Position numbers and translations under genes: made by a program
Origin: Pyrenula massariospora
Lineage: Eukaryota; Ascomycota; Eurotiomycetes; Pyrenulales; Pyrenulaceae
Direction: 5' to 3'
DNA: 64,000 nucleotides
Assembly (NCBI GenBank): GCA_021030905.1
Contig: JAGFMI010000025.1
Coordinates: 434,001 to 498,000, forward strand
Notes under the pieces: generated by a model
What the model was told of the DNA's origin: nothing
The model's input: only the letters and a program-made list of their open reading frames with translations
Database searches by the model: none
In this document: piece by piece, positions 23,774 through 35,774 of the stretch
How positions within the stretch are numbered: position 1 is the stretch's first letter
Layout: each line of letters starts with the position of its first letter

Positions 23774-24513
23774 GACGATGATGATAGATCGGACCAGAGA
23801 TACAAGGTGTGGTAAGTGAGCTAGATGAGCTCTCTCGAGCACTAGAAGTATTTGTTGACAAGCTCCCGCTGCACTATCAGAATGGACTTTTAGAAAATAA
23901 GCTGGATATTTCACACGGGAAGAGAAAGAAGAGTGGGAAGTGGATCATTTTTGACTAGAATGCCACCATATTCGTTGCATGCAGATAGACCTGGATCTGG
24001 CAGCTTCACTAATGCGGGCATATAACAAAGAAAATTCAGCACAAAACACAAGTCGAAGTAGGCAAAAATCAATTTCCCAGCTATTCTTTGTTGCAGCCAC
24101 CCGTTAGCGCACGTAATTCCTTGTTCCGGATCCGGTAATCACTTTCGCACGCACGTGACTGGCAGCAAGCCCGGGCCACATTCCAGACATCGTCGCATGC
24201 CTTATTTTAGTTAAAGATCCCTCTATCTTCGGGTGCTGATGACTTGGTAAGATGAGCGATGCAATGCGAGTTTCTAATGCACACGCATTTTGAAATGAAG
24301 AACTGTCACTGTCAAAGAAGCTAAATGTTAGAAGAGAAGGAAAAGAGGTGGGGAAAATGCCAAATTTTCATTACGATAACAATGAAGATCCAAGGACTTA
24401 CCTGATTACCCACGAGATTACGAATAACCACATCTCTAGCCATCCCTCTTAGGAAACCTGACCTAATCTAGCAACACTGCCCGATCCCAAAATCCTCACC
24501 CATCCCCACCACC
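23774..24513. other. Intergenic region
   Basis: Upstream region of the membrane-protein gene and downstream region of the next minus-strand gene. Nothing else seen. Confidence 0.5.
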
Positions 24514-24936
24514 TCACAGCAAATGCCCCTCCATCCCCCTCCGCCACCCATCCCTCTTCCCCCTCTGCCACTCCATGATATCCTCCCACACCCACCCCGC
24601 CGCCCTCCCCTCCTGCACAGCCCACCACCACACCTCCTCCCCAACATCCGACCCCATCACTCGCACCACTACTGCGATCCACAGCCGCGCCGTTACCACA
24701 GCGAGAGCCGGGAGCGTAAAGTGCATGAGATACGCGACGGGGGAGGCGAAGAAGGCAGTGAGGATCTGCAGGAGGAGTTCTAGGGGGAGGAGGATGAGGG
24801 TGAGGGGGAAGGGGAGGATGGTGGGGGAGGGGAGGGCAAGGTAGAGGGCGGCAAGGAGGAGGGCTGAGAGGGGTTTGTGGGTGGTAAGGAAGTTGAGAGT
24901 TTGGGCTGGGTCGGGGGAAGAGATGAAGGTCGCCAT
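24514..24936 (-). CDS. Small hydrophobic membrane protein A
   Basis: A 140-aa product starts at the ATG at 24936 (CAACCATGGCG context). A longer in-frame start at 25041 (MADKYSS) is possible. Residues about 25-90 form two or three hydrophobic helices (PLSALLLAALYLALP, LTLILLPLELLLQILTAFF, LPALAVVTARLWIAVVV). The tail is Trp-, Glu- and Arg-rich (EEVWWWAVQEG, WEDIMEWQRGKRDG). No known family recognised. It heads a run of three similar-sized minus-strand hydrophobic proteins. The sense strand is C-rich in the first half and G-rich in the second, changing near 24715. Confidence 0.6.
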   Translation of the reverse strand: MATFISSPDPAQTLNFLTTHKPLSALLLAALYLALPSPTILPFPLTLILLPLELLLQILTAFFASPVAYLMHFTLPALAVVTARLWIAVVVRVMGSDVGEEVWWWAVQEGRAAGWVWEDIMEWQRGKRDGWRRGMEGHLL

Positions 24937-25389
24937 GGTTGTGGGGTTTGGGTGTTTGCTTGTTGGTGTATGTGGATCGTAAGTTGGGTGCTGGGAGGTT
25001 GTGGATGTAGAGGGGAGGGCGGAGGAATATTTATCGGCCATCAAGTCACTGTGGGCCACGAAACTAATGGCAGCTTGTGGAAAATGGGGAAATAAAAGGG
25101 AGCGAGGTCTGTCTCCTTGTCTGAAGTACAATGTCGTTGTGAGATTGGATGTCTGAGGGAGGCAAGGTGAGATTGCGGCAGAAGCCTTGTAGCATACTGA
25201 TCAGGAAAATATAGACGGAGAGATAAAGGACTAAATACGGTAGGAGCAACAGAAACAATTAAATCGGTGAAGGATATTTCGACTAAGATCTAAGAACAGT
25301 AAGATTGAAATATACCAGAAGAACTTTCCGCTTACACGTGATGTCTGCGATTAGACAGGCGAGCTAGCTCGCTACTGCGCACAATGATA
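24937..25389. other. Intergenic region
   Basis: Contains the upstream region of protein A, including a CACGTG at about 25336. No gene supported. Confidence 0.45.
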
Positions 25390-25773
25390 CTACTCAATCT
25401 TTCGTTTCCACATCACCCCTCCCCCCTCCATCCTACCCAGACTATCATACCCACAGACTGCCCTTCTTCTCTTCACTTCTTCTTCCTTCAGCCAGCCAAC
25501 CCAGCTGTATCCCGTCATGCACATACAGCCAAACATGACCAGTCGAACGAGCAGCCAGCAGATCGACTGCGGGCTGATTGGATCCATGAAGAGGCTATCG
25601 ATAATATCCACAGGGAGAGACACTGGAAGGATTAGGACATGAAACAGCGCGCGGAAGATGGTCAAGCCTGTTGAGCGGGCTAGGAGGTGCAAGATCGTGA
25701 TGGTGAAGGCTAATTTTAGAACTTTGCGACTGGAAGATCGGATCATCGATGCGGTGGATATTGTTTCCGTCAT
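25390..25773 (-). CDS. Small hydrophobic membrane protein B
   Basis: A 127-aa single-exon ORF begins MTETISTASM at 25773. Hydrophobic helices lie around residues 18-35, 38-58 and 70-90. The middle one ends in ILPVSLPVDIID, a motif that resembles PSIYPVDFII in protein C. The C-terminus is basic. No family recognised; the presence of two like-built neighbours is the main support. Confidence 0.5.
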   Translation of the reverse strand: MTETISTASMIRSSSRKVLKLAFTITILHLLARSTGLTIFRALFHVLILPVSLPVDIIDSLFMDPISPQSICWLLVRLVMFGCMCMTGYSWVGWLKEEEVKRRRAVCGYDSLGRMEGGGVMWKRKIE

Positions 25774-26288
25774 AGCTTGCTGAAGTTTACAAACTATTAA
25801 GGTAAGATGCCGGGAAGGCTTGGATAAAAGTTGATGGTGCTGGCCGTCATAAGTGAATTTATGTGGCGTAAAGGTCGAAATGAGAACAGAGGATTCGGGT
25901 CATTGTCTGTTGGAAGGGCCGTGCGAGACAAAGAACAAAGTGAAACGCTATGAATGGTATTGTCTGGAAAGCTGCAGAGCTCTGCGAATGTGGCAGTCCG
26001 CAGGCTGGCGTACGAAGTCGTTAATCTATTGGGGATATATCTGAGATCTCCAATCCAACTGTTAGGACCTGATAGTCGGAGGGACGGATGCATCTCCGCT
26101 AAAAGGACGTTTATTGTAAAGACACGTAAGCAAAGCTCCTATTATATATAGACGAACCTTTGAAGGGTTTGATTACAGAGGAGAATAATGAAGCAAGCGG
26201 CAGGGTAAAGATCAAGATGGATCAAGTAAATTTAGTTGTAAAGAGTTTGGCTTGATTATACTTAGCGTTATTTCGTCGAAGACTGACC
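25774..26288. other. Intergenic region
   Basis: A 98-codon minus ORF (25797-26093) lies here but looks non-coding. Nothing else seen. Confidence 0.45.
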
Positions 26289-26696
26289 TTACCTATCAAA
26301 CTCATCCGAGTATTTAGGGGGCTTGTCCATAAAAAACCCCGCAAGCTCCATGTTCCGATGCAACAGCTTTATCTCTTCATCACTTACCGTTTCATCCGCA
26401 AGTCCAATTTCTTCGTCGTGCTCTTGTCTGGCTTGCCGCCAAACAGTAAACTGTCCATAGAGGTACCCTATGACGGAGATCCAGAGAATAACAATGCATA
26501 CTATAATTATGAAATCGACGGGATATATGGAGGGATAGAGCAGGAGGACAAATATAAGTTCAGTCAAGCGATGGAGATGCATCCAGGGCGGTCTCAACGG
26601 GGTGGTAACGACAGTGATATTCGTCAAGAATTCGAAAATCCATAGATTGAAGAAGAATATGAGAATGTCAAACAAAATGCACTGAGGACCGCGCAT
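26289..26696 (-). CDS. Small hydrophobic membrane protein C
   Basis: 135 aa from the ATG at 26696 (MRGPQCILFD); the frame stays open upstream to 26888, but the extra part looks like leader sequence. Predicted helices: FDILIFFFNLWIFEFL, LTELIFVLLLYPSIYPVDF and IIIVCIVILWISVIGYLYG, followed by a charged cytosol-like tail with an acidic EIGLADETVSDEEIK segment and PPKYSDEFDR at the end (a PPKY that could bind WW domains; inference). It shares the P-x-x-x-P-V-D-[IF]-I block with protein B. Function unknown. Confidence 0.58.
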   Translation of the reverse strand: MRGPQCILFDILIFFFNLWIFEFLTNITVVTTPLRPPWMHLHRLTELIFVLLLYPSIYPVDFIIIVCIVILWISVIGYLYGQFTVWRQARQEHDEEIGLADETVSDEEIKLLHRNMELAGFFMDKPPKYSDEFDR

Positions 26697-29323
26697 CTTG
26701 AAGACGAATTTAGGAAACAGGTTCAAGAAGCTTCCAACACGGGCGAGCGTTAAACGACTGTAGCAGGAAAAAAGTAAAGCCGAATCCGAGCTGAGGCAGA
26801 CGGGAGGTGCTGATTCGTGGGAAGCGTCATTTTTTGCTCTTGTGTTGCACAAAGACTTTGATCCAACCCCATACCGATCTTGATTCAAGATCTGCCTTCA
26901 CGATGCCGAGAGAGGTGTCATTACTGTAGCAGAAAAACAGCATGACCGCATCTGACACGAAACGCACAGAGCAAGGACACTTGACTCCTTGATCTATCTT
27001 TCTACATGGTCTCGAGGCTGCCGAAGTGTCTTAATGATCCAGACGATATAATCACTATAACAGCTATTTCTAACCTTCATCCACAAATATCTTCTAATAC
27101 TAGCTGCTTTCATATTCTCCACTCCGTAAGGGCAAGCTCTGATGACAATTTCCCCACCAGCTCCACATTCAGCAGCGGCAGCCTGCGCGCCTTAGATTCG
27201 TACCTCGGCTGTCCTCTTACGAAGAGGTCACAACATTGTATAGCCTTTCAGGATGGCGTCCAGGTAGTCAGATACTTCATTCTTGACTTAGCGGTGTGTG
27301 GCACACCGTTCGAGGACTCAAGACTCAGGTCGCCCTTGCGAGTCGACCATCAACCCGACACTTGACCAACTTCGGCCCTACTTCCTAGACTTGCGATTGT
27401 CGTCGTACAGTCTGAACATTCAGCGCGCAGAAACTCACCGAGAGCCGCGGCTGTTTACAAACTCAAGGCCTCCTGCGGTCGCCTTTTCGGGCGAAATTGC
27501 CTAAGCCTCTGTAGACCTCAGCTCGACAAGGACATGCCGCTGACTGTTTCCAGCATCGATCCGCGATAGAGAATCAAAATCATCTGCAGACGATTAGATA
27601 GCTTTTTGAGTATGATTCTTAATGGGAAACTTACTACTTCAGCATTGCCTACCGCCGCTTATCAATGGCTAGAGGGATCATGTAGTGAGTTACAGTTCAA
27701 TTCGAGGACTCGACCGACGAAGGCACTGGCGCCTAGGTGATGAAGATGTGCGGGTTTTCCAATTATGACACGCTAAAAGTGCCAGCCTCCGGCACAGCCG
27801 GACGGGGCTGACTGGTGTCGTACCAGAGGCGAGCGCTCCTACCTATCGCCTCACTTGATAGGCGAACGTGCAGATTTCTTGAACCGCCGAGAGTGGCTTC
27901 CCAGAGTGTTGGGACAGTCCTCGAACATGTGCTGTTCTCGCTCATTTCAAGCAACAATAATCGATGCCCCGTACTCGTGCGGGAGTCGTTTGGGAGACCT
28001 CCTATATTGTTTCTTCCGGCTATACCATGTTCTAGTGTTTTTTGGAGACTGGTCCTACTTGCAATCCTAGTTCTCTCTTCCTTTCGTAGTGTTTACTTTT
28101 CGCTGATCATCAGCTGCGATTCTGCCCTGCATAAATCCCTCAGATCCTTGCCGTTCCTATGCACACCATTACTTTTCGGATAGTATCTGATTAGCATCAC
28201 AACTGTTTTCAATGCCTTTGTTCTATTCAAATCCATATTATTTTCACCATGCGAACACGATTGCACGCTTGATAAGTTGGTGCTCAATCACGCGGGTTAA
28301 ACAAAATAGCCCGGATCGTGGCCATATATGCGGTAAATTATGGATTGAAATTTATGTGATGGTAACATCATTATACATCTGAAGCAAAATGTCTATTGTG
28401 AACTGTTTCGTATTTATTACGGCCCTGCCCGGTTATTATTGTGACCTGTGTAGCGTGACGGAACTACGATGCTAACCTGTACGGTAAAAATCACCGACCA
28501 GATCCAAGTACAAAGCTGCTTGAAACGCCATAGCCGACCTAGGCTGCTGGACAGAGAAGTCACTATCTTATCGTTCTGACTGTCAAATGATAGATACATA
28601 GACCCTAGCTTCTGTTGTTGGGGGCGAGAACCCGCAGGCGCCTCTAACAGCTTCTTCGTGGGATGTGGAAATGGCATGCACACTGTTGCTCATTACTTCT
28701 TCGATCAGCAGAGCAGCTGCAGGTGCTTTCGGCCGAGCGCAATCACATCGGTCTTGAACACCTATTCTCGTGCCAGATTCCTCCAAATCATCCGAAAAGG
28801 AAAAGGAGAATGAGATGCTGGAAAATGCCAGTCACGAAGTTTGGCAGGAAGGGGATTAGTAAGAGTACGGAGATGTTCTTCTAAATATCGATCTTTGAAG
28901 CACGTTTTGTTGAGGCCGTTACGCACACCGAAAAGGGCGCCAACATCCCTGTAAACCTGCTCGCCAAGGCCAACGAGACAATGATGCTGTCGACTGTAGT
29001 CCTTTTCTAAGGCCTTGGATGCCTGAATAATCCTGTGGCGAAAAGGTCTGATAATTTTAGTGTTTCGCGGTTCGTCTCTGGCGGCATGCAGGGGAAGCTC
29101 TAGCGATCTGTCAGACTCGCACCGCAGCCCCGAGACCATCGCCTGGCGTCGGCGTCTGCATAATTTGGCCGTCAACACCGTCGACACCCTCTTCACATTG
29201 TTGACTCCTGCATTTCTCGAACGCTGCTAGGCATCACGAGCCGAGATTCCACGGGCAGCTGCACGAGCTCAGGAGCATGGAAACGGGGTGTGCCGCAGAT
29301 TTACCGACCGCCACAGACACACG

Positions 29324-29338
29324 GCAGCAGCAGCAGCA
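29324..29338 (+). repeat. Short CAG trinucleotide run
   Basis: Five CAG units in non-coding sequence. Confidence 0.7.
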
Positions 29339-32300
29339 ATGTCGCCAGCCGAGCCGCCCCCTGCGCTCCCACGTGGTGTGGCGTCGACGTTGGTCCGCGT
29401 CGACGCAATCATGCCACATGGCTCCATGGGTCAGCATTTCGAGGCCAATGACATGCATCGCAGCGTATGGCAGCGAAATTGGCACGAGTTCCAACCGCCC
29501 AGATCCTGCTGCTAGTCAAAGACTATGTACCCCTTTTGCGCCCTCACGTGGTCAGGCGTGCCCGGTATTATCACCCAGGGGTCTCGCTCACCGCGCCCCG
29601 CCTGCACCGCATCCATGTTGGAGTGATGAACGATCAGAATCCACAATCGCAGATCGCCCATTGACCGCTACTTTACAGCGAGCAACACGTGGAATTTGCA
29701 CGTTGACGAAGCCGCAATAGCCGGCTTCCTGCTCGAATGATACAGCGTCGACCCGCCTCGGATGCGGCCGATAGCCCTAAGGATGGACATCAATTGAACG
29801 GTGCGTCGCGCTGGAGGCAAAAAAGACCGGCGTCAAATTATATCACGCAGTATTATGTTTGGATCAGATGACGCTGGAGCTCGTTCGCTTCCCTAGAACA
29901 CCTGCTTAATCACGAGCGGTCTCAACCAACCCACTGGTGAACAATGTCGCTGACGGTGTCGCCCCTTGTAGCTGGATGCATGCGGGAAATTGTCGACCGG
30001 CAGCGTGCCAGGAGCTCTGATTCTTTGATTACCTCGGTGTTGCAAGCTTGTCGCATCGCAGTCAAGGGTCTTGCCCGCTGACGTGCGTCTGAAGGCGCGC
30101 GTGGCAATAACCCCCAAAGTTACTCCAACCGTTGAGTTTCAGGTGCAGAAATTTGCTCTGCTTTCCTGTGTAATGATGGGTCGGATCCGAGAAAATATTT
30201 TGTCTCACAAGCGTCGAAGCATCCAAGGCCCATGGCTCATCGCGTTCATCCCTGGAAAGATCCATTGAGCGTCGCGCCGGCTTCACGCCCGGCCTTCCTA
30301 CTCTGGGATTAAGCTTGCCCGTCGCGACAAGTCACTTCCTCACGATGCTTCAGATAGGACAATTTTTCTCGAAGCATTCGAGATCTGCGTATCCGCGTTG
30401 TGCGGCTCCACAGCTAACAAGTGCTCGAAACGCCAGACTCTATTTGGTCCTCATGTGCAGTCATTCTATTGCCGGTTAGTACTGTCCATTCTGCTGGAAG
30501 AGAACCCGACTGGAACTTCCATTAGGAGCAATCTTAGCTGCAGTGCCACCGCAGCGACCGCACGGAGTTGCTCGCCCATGTTTCAATTTGACGCATCCTA
30601 CATTATTCCAGCGACCCGGTACGGCGGAACGAAATTTGCGCGCCGTGAAAGCTGCAGAAATTCCCTCCCCCAGTAGGCCTGCAAAAAGATGCTCCCATTA
30701 AGCTTTCCCGGGTTTCATCCCGAGCACAGCATTAGAACTAGCCGTCAACGTTGAATTGATCAATTTCTAATTTCAGCAACTACAGGCAAATAAAGTACCT
30801 TGTGTCGTTAAGCTTAATAACGACATCTGCTGAACTATGTGGTCGGGCAGCAGATCATTGGGATTGCAAAGCTACTTTGGGACCCGGGCTGGAGACCTCT
30901 GCCTGCTCATCCGGCTTAGCTCTGAGGAGAACCCTGTAAAGGGGTCCCTTTGTTCGACCTGTCTACACTTTTGACTGGAAGAAAAGATTCAGAGCACATA
31001 CTACAACTCGACAAGCGAAAGGATCGCCATTTCCCAAAGGACTGTGGGTTGCACAAGTATGACTCGAACAACACAGCCACCAGGGCATCCTGGGATAATG
31101 TTCTGACTCGTCGGTGGTTGGCCAAAAGACACCCCGCGAGAAGTGGTCTTGACGGCCGAATGGACCAAAAAAGAAAATACGTTCAACCGGCATGTGATCT
31201 TTACCGTGCCGATGCGAAATAATCAAGCGCGAGGGGCTCTTCAGATATTCTGTAAATGTGCTGGTCTGCTGGTGTATCTGGTGTATCCTGTTGATTGTTA
31301 GCAATCAACGCTAGCGTCGGTATCTGGTACTATTGATAAGAGCAAGATCTGAGCTAGGAACGTTCGACAATGAATATTCTAACGATCTCGTCGATTTGGG
31401 AATGCCCTCTACATGAAAAAGCTGTTTCAACCGACGATAAACTTAAATCGTAGGATCTAAGCGCTGCTGGTTTGCAAGGCTCAGTGATGGAAGCCTCGAA
31501 CGAACTCCGGCTTGGGGATCACGAGGCGTTTCGGTTTTACTAAGCGCCTGGAACAATGGCCTACGCATGTGGACTCATTACTAGCCAGCATATAGGAGCA
31601 TCTCAAATCGAAAATTGAGTACCTTGATTATGACCCGATTTCAAATATGAAAATGTGCTGCGATCGTCAGGTCCTAGCATGCACGAACTCTAGTTTCATC
31701 GGCCTCTCAGACGCGTCAGGGACAGACTCGAAAGTTCGTTGAGTGCAAAGCTAAGCCTTGGAGGCTGCAGAATCAAGTCCCTATTAGGTGAGGGCTCCTT
31801 TTTACCACTAATAGGCGTCAACGGAGCTAAACCTTGTTCCGCAGTTGGCAATCTGTGTGGCGCCAATTACCTACCACTCTCCTGGAACCCTCGATCTCTT
31901 TTGTTGCAACTTGCAAGCCTCGAGAAGGCGCAGCCGGCTGGTAGATGCTCCGGCATTGTGACAAAAAACAGTCAACAGCGACCATACGACAGCCGCCAAG
32001 CTTGTAAAACTGGTCGATGTGGTACATGATTGCCAGTTCGTGGAGAAGGGAGGCTTGATCGAGAAAATTCCTGTGGGCGACTCAGACGTTTGCCACGGCC
32101 ACCCCTGGAGACGCCCCCCCGGTCGACACGTGGAGGATCTTACTGCATCGGCCCACGATATCCGGAACCCTGGTTGGGCCAGCGACACCGCTGCACCGCC
32201 CTAGGCTCGGAACGGTCATTGCAGAACAGAGAGCCTTGGGTTCTAAGGCTTGGGAAGTTGACTTCCGGCGCGAAGCCATCGCAAAGACTCAAAGTCGCTG

Positions 32301-32457
32301 GAGATGGCAGACTGAAAGGCAATGTACCTGGTTGCGACCAAACTTTCGGCATGAACGTGCTGACTGGGAGCTGACAGGCTTGTCTGGGTACTTCTTAGCT
32401 GTCAGTGGTGGGCTCGCACGTGTTCGGGTAAGGCGAATGTTCGCCGCATCGTAAGAA

Positions 32458-32478
32458 TCATCATCATCATCATCATCA
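32458..32478 (+). repeat. TCA microsatellite, seven units
   Basis: Seven perfect TCA units in the gene-poor stretch; a potential length polymorphism. Confidence 0.85.
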
Positions 32479-33818
32479 ACGATGGAAGCTTGGCGGCACC
32501 GCGTCAACTTGTCACACCACCAGGCATAAGATCCGCCTTTTTCGGCTGCCGATGCTATGACCCCCTCCCAGCCTACTCGCTCCTCACCATCAACCCTCCG
32601 CTGAAATCCTTCCAGGCAGATCGTGGGGACTGTTGCCCTCACTACTGCTTATGGCAAGAGCGTCACTCCGAGACTCGGCCGTGATAGCCACTGCTGGTCG
32701 CTGCACTTCCATTCCAATTGCGGCGATCCTTCACTACCAAGCCTCGTAAGGTTTCTGACTCAATGCAGACCGCAATAATAAGGGGAGGCGGATTACTCCG
32801 CACCCAGTAGCGCGACAATGTCTCCGTAGTAAAGTGAAGCTCCAGGAATCGTGCATGAATTGGAGTAAGGGCAGGCGTGGAATTATCGTGGTGTGCCTTC
32901 GCCGAGCGGAGTGCCGTTTGGGAGCCCCAGCATGACAAAAACAATGCACGGGGGCGCATTGGGGGGAGGTGAAGGGGCGAGCGTGCCACTAGAGCGTCGG
33001 GCTTTTCCAGAAGCACGCATAGCAGCTGCTTTAGCCTTGGGCGGCCCCCCCCTGTGCTGCCACGTTTTCCTCGTGCCACAGGGAAGCCAAACAGGGGCCT
33101 TGCAGCCCACGGCGAAGAAGGTGGAGAGCGCCTTTTGGCCACTCACGGGCGCAGCCTGCCCCCGAATCCCACTCTTTCCCAAGCCTAATTGTCGCCCACA
33201 GGGGTGCGGCCACCCTAATCTGCCGTCTAGCCCAATGCAATTCCTGCCCCCTCATCTCACACCCGCAGTCGGAGCCCACTCACGTCAACGCTGGGCCACC
33301 GACTGCATGTTCCACCATCCTCCCTCTCTCGCGCTGGACACCCCCCCTCCCAATGATTCTTCCCAAACCATCCGCCTAAAAAAAGTCGCCATTCTTTCAA
33401 ACATGCGCCGGTGATATCCACATGCTTAGGAGCTATCTTATTTTCAAAACTCCAACTTCTCACCGACCGCTCTCCCGGCATCCCTGCGCCAACGTCAGGC
33501 TTGCCCTTCCTTGCCGCCAAACACGCTCATCCTCTCCTCGTTGATCTTTCACCCTCTCCCTCCCATAACATAAGGCTCCACCTTGATACACACGCACCCT
33601 TGCACCGAACTGGTATCGTTCCTCGGCCATTCTTTTCAGGAGCCTTCCCCTCTCCGGCTCTGACGGACCAGGGCCTCGTGTGGACCGCCTGCTGCTCCAG
33701 CGTGACCAGGTCTATCCTAGACCGTCAGTCTTATTGACAGGAGAGGGTTTCCGTCTAACACCGATTCTGTAACTTCATCTTTCTGCCTTCCGTCGATCGA
33801 AACTAGCATTTTTTGGTG

Positions 33819-35774
33819 ATGAACGGTCTACGGACTCTCCAACGACAACCTCATCCCCTGGTGCCAGAAATACCATATCCCTCACCTGATTCTTCCTCAT
33901 CCGACTCGTTGAGAGCCAACCGACACAGTCGTCGCTCTTTGGCTGCGCTAGCCAGAGACAAGACTTCAACATATCTCGCCTCGATTGGCAACCCAACGCT
34001 TCGGTCAAGCCCATCGTCAGGAAGTATTCGTCGCAGTGAACAGCCATTACTGCAGGAATCACAGCAAAACAGCATTCCTCGGGCATCAACTCAAATTGAG
34101 CGGTCACCCCAATCTCCTCCGGCTGAAACACAAAACGATCCATTCAGCAACATGCATCAAACATCATCGAGGTTGTTGAGGATGACAGACGAAGAGCGGC
34201 CCTTCACGAGAGACTTCAAGGATCTCTTCTCTACATTGATGGTCAGCCTGCCACTATCGGCCCACCGAGTGGGCTTCCGTCGGGTCGAACACACCTTCAC
34301 TAGTGAAGAAGCAATAAACAACCTCGGTTCTTTGAAATTCTCACAATCAAACCGCATGCCGGATCCGAAAGACCCTTCGAGGATTGTGACGACAACAACC
34401 ACCACGACCTTTTCCATGGCGAAAGAGATGGCAAAGTCGGTCTGTCAAAGATTTCTCGAAGCTAGATTCGTTGAATCGGGTGATGGGAAATTGGTCAAAG
34501 ATTTTCCAATGAAGGGACCCGTTTGGCAGATGACACCCAAAGGCGTGCATGTATTGCATCGCTTCTGCCAACGTAACGGCATCAACTCCGAACACATTGA
34601 ACCGATCTTGAAAAAAGACAGCATGCATTTGGTTATCCTCGAACGAGATGTGAACACAGACAAACTGAATCAAGACCGGGGTACGGTAGAAGTCATTTTT
34701 AGACGCTTTGCAGGCGAAGACGGGCCCAATGTCAAGTCCAGTATATCTACCTCCGACTCTGATTCACTGAATGATTATAGCACCGGCATGGTTGGAGTCA
34801 AGATGGCCAAAGAGAGGCGAGTCCTCGATCGGACAGTCTTGAACTCTTTCACCGGCAAGGCTGCTACCGATTGGCTGATGGATTGTTGCACGACTATTGA
34901 TCGACGCGAGACTTTTGAGATGTGTGAAATGTTCATCAAACATGGGTTGATGTGGGTCGTAGTTGAGGACAAAGTGTACATCCATCAAAATCCAAACGCG
35001 ACGGTATACCAACCTACGAAGAACGCCATCTACGCTGTGACCGACCGAGGGCAGCGAATCTGCGGGTGGATCGCACGAGACAAGGCGGTTGCGGTGGACG
35101 AGAAGGGCAAGGTTGATTCGCGTGCTGGTCCGAGGGATTCTAACAACAATCGTCTCAACCATATCTTGAAGGATGCTGCGCTGAGGCTGCTTTTCAGAGA
35201 GTTTCTACGCCACTCGCTCTGCGAAGAGAATCTGAGCTTCTACCTTGACGTGACCGAGTTCACTGCGACATATCATCAGCAAGAGAAAGCGAGAGCATTT
35301 ACCAAGGCCGATACAGTAAGGGAGACTTTGGCCGCAGCCTACGGTAAGTTCTAAAGCCGGTCAAGGAAGAGCACGACTAATTCGCAGCAGGCTTATACAA
35401 CGCGTTTCTGGCTCCAGGCTCGCCGTGTGAACTCAACATTGATCACAGCCTTCGCAACAGTCTTGCAGGACGGATGACAAGAGCTGTCGGGCCAGACGAA
35501 TCGATGACCAAGAGTTTGCGAGAAGTGGTCGAATTGTTTGAAGTAGCCCAAAATTCGGTCTTCAAGCTCATGTCCAGCGTATGGTTGCCCACCTCCGTTT
35601 AATGATTTTGTGCCACTAACCTTCCTTCAGGACTCCGTGCCAAAGTTCATGCGAGAATCTAGATATCAAAACATCCTTCGTGAACACAATTTCGACACGA
35701 CGGTCAATGGTAGAGCCTATTCTCCAACGCCTGCCGTTCCTGAAAGGTCAATGAGTCGGTCTGCCAGAGGGTGA
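33819..35774 (+). CDS. flbA: DEP-domain RGS protein, FlbA/Sst2 type
   Basis: Exons 33819-35343, 35391-35578 and 35631-35774 give 618 aa. Introns are 47 bp (GTAAGT ... GCAG) and 52 bp (GTATGG ... TTCAG). The first ATG is at 33819. Residues 1-120 are Ser-rich. A DEP-like region spans about 125-250 (FTRDFKDLFSTLM ... QRFLEARFVES) and a second DEP domain lies at about 340-395 (FTGKAATDWLMDC, GLMWVVVEDKVYIHQNP). The RGS box starts at about 447 (LRLLFREFLRHSLCEENLSF) and continues across both introns through LREVVELFEVAQNSVFKLM to VPKFMRESRYQNIL. This order is that of Aspergillus FlbA and yeast Sst2, GTPase-activating proteins for heterotrimeric G-alpha subunits that damp pheromone or growth signalling. 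The symbol rests on architecture; orthology is inferred. Confidence 0.92.

Larger units (their letters stand above)
26697..33818. other. Gene-poor stretch of about 7 kb
   Basis: No convincing gene. ORFs of 120-173 codons occur (27815-28183 plus, 28762-29196 minus, 29277-29720 plus, 32893-33414 plus), but they overlap ORFs on the other strand, have random-looking composition and show no motif. The 28762-29196 minus frame is the most protein-like (charged, with few low-complexity runs) and could be a hypothetical gene or remnant. The last about 700 bases, GC-rich with pyrimidine tracts, are probably the long leader and promoter of the RGS gene. Confidence 0.45.

Noticed and set aside
28762-29196. 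144-codon minus-strand ORF in the gene-poor stretch
   Set aside because: Most protein-like of the local ORFs, but without motif, neighbour context or clear start; left as unannotated.
32893-33414. 173-codon plus-strand ORF
   Set aside because: GC-rich promoter or leader sequence; several frames are open on both strands, so openness reflects composition.
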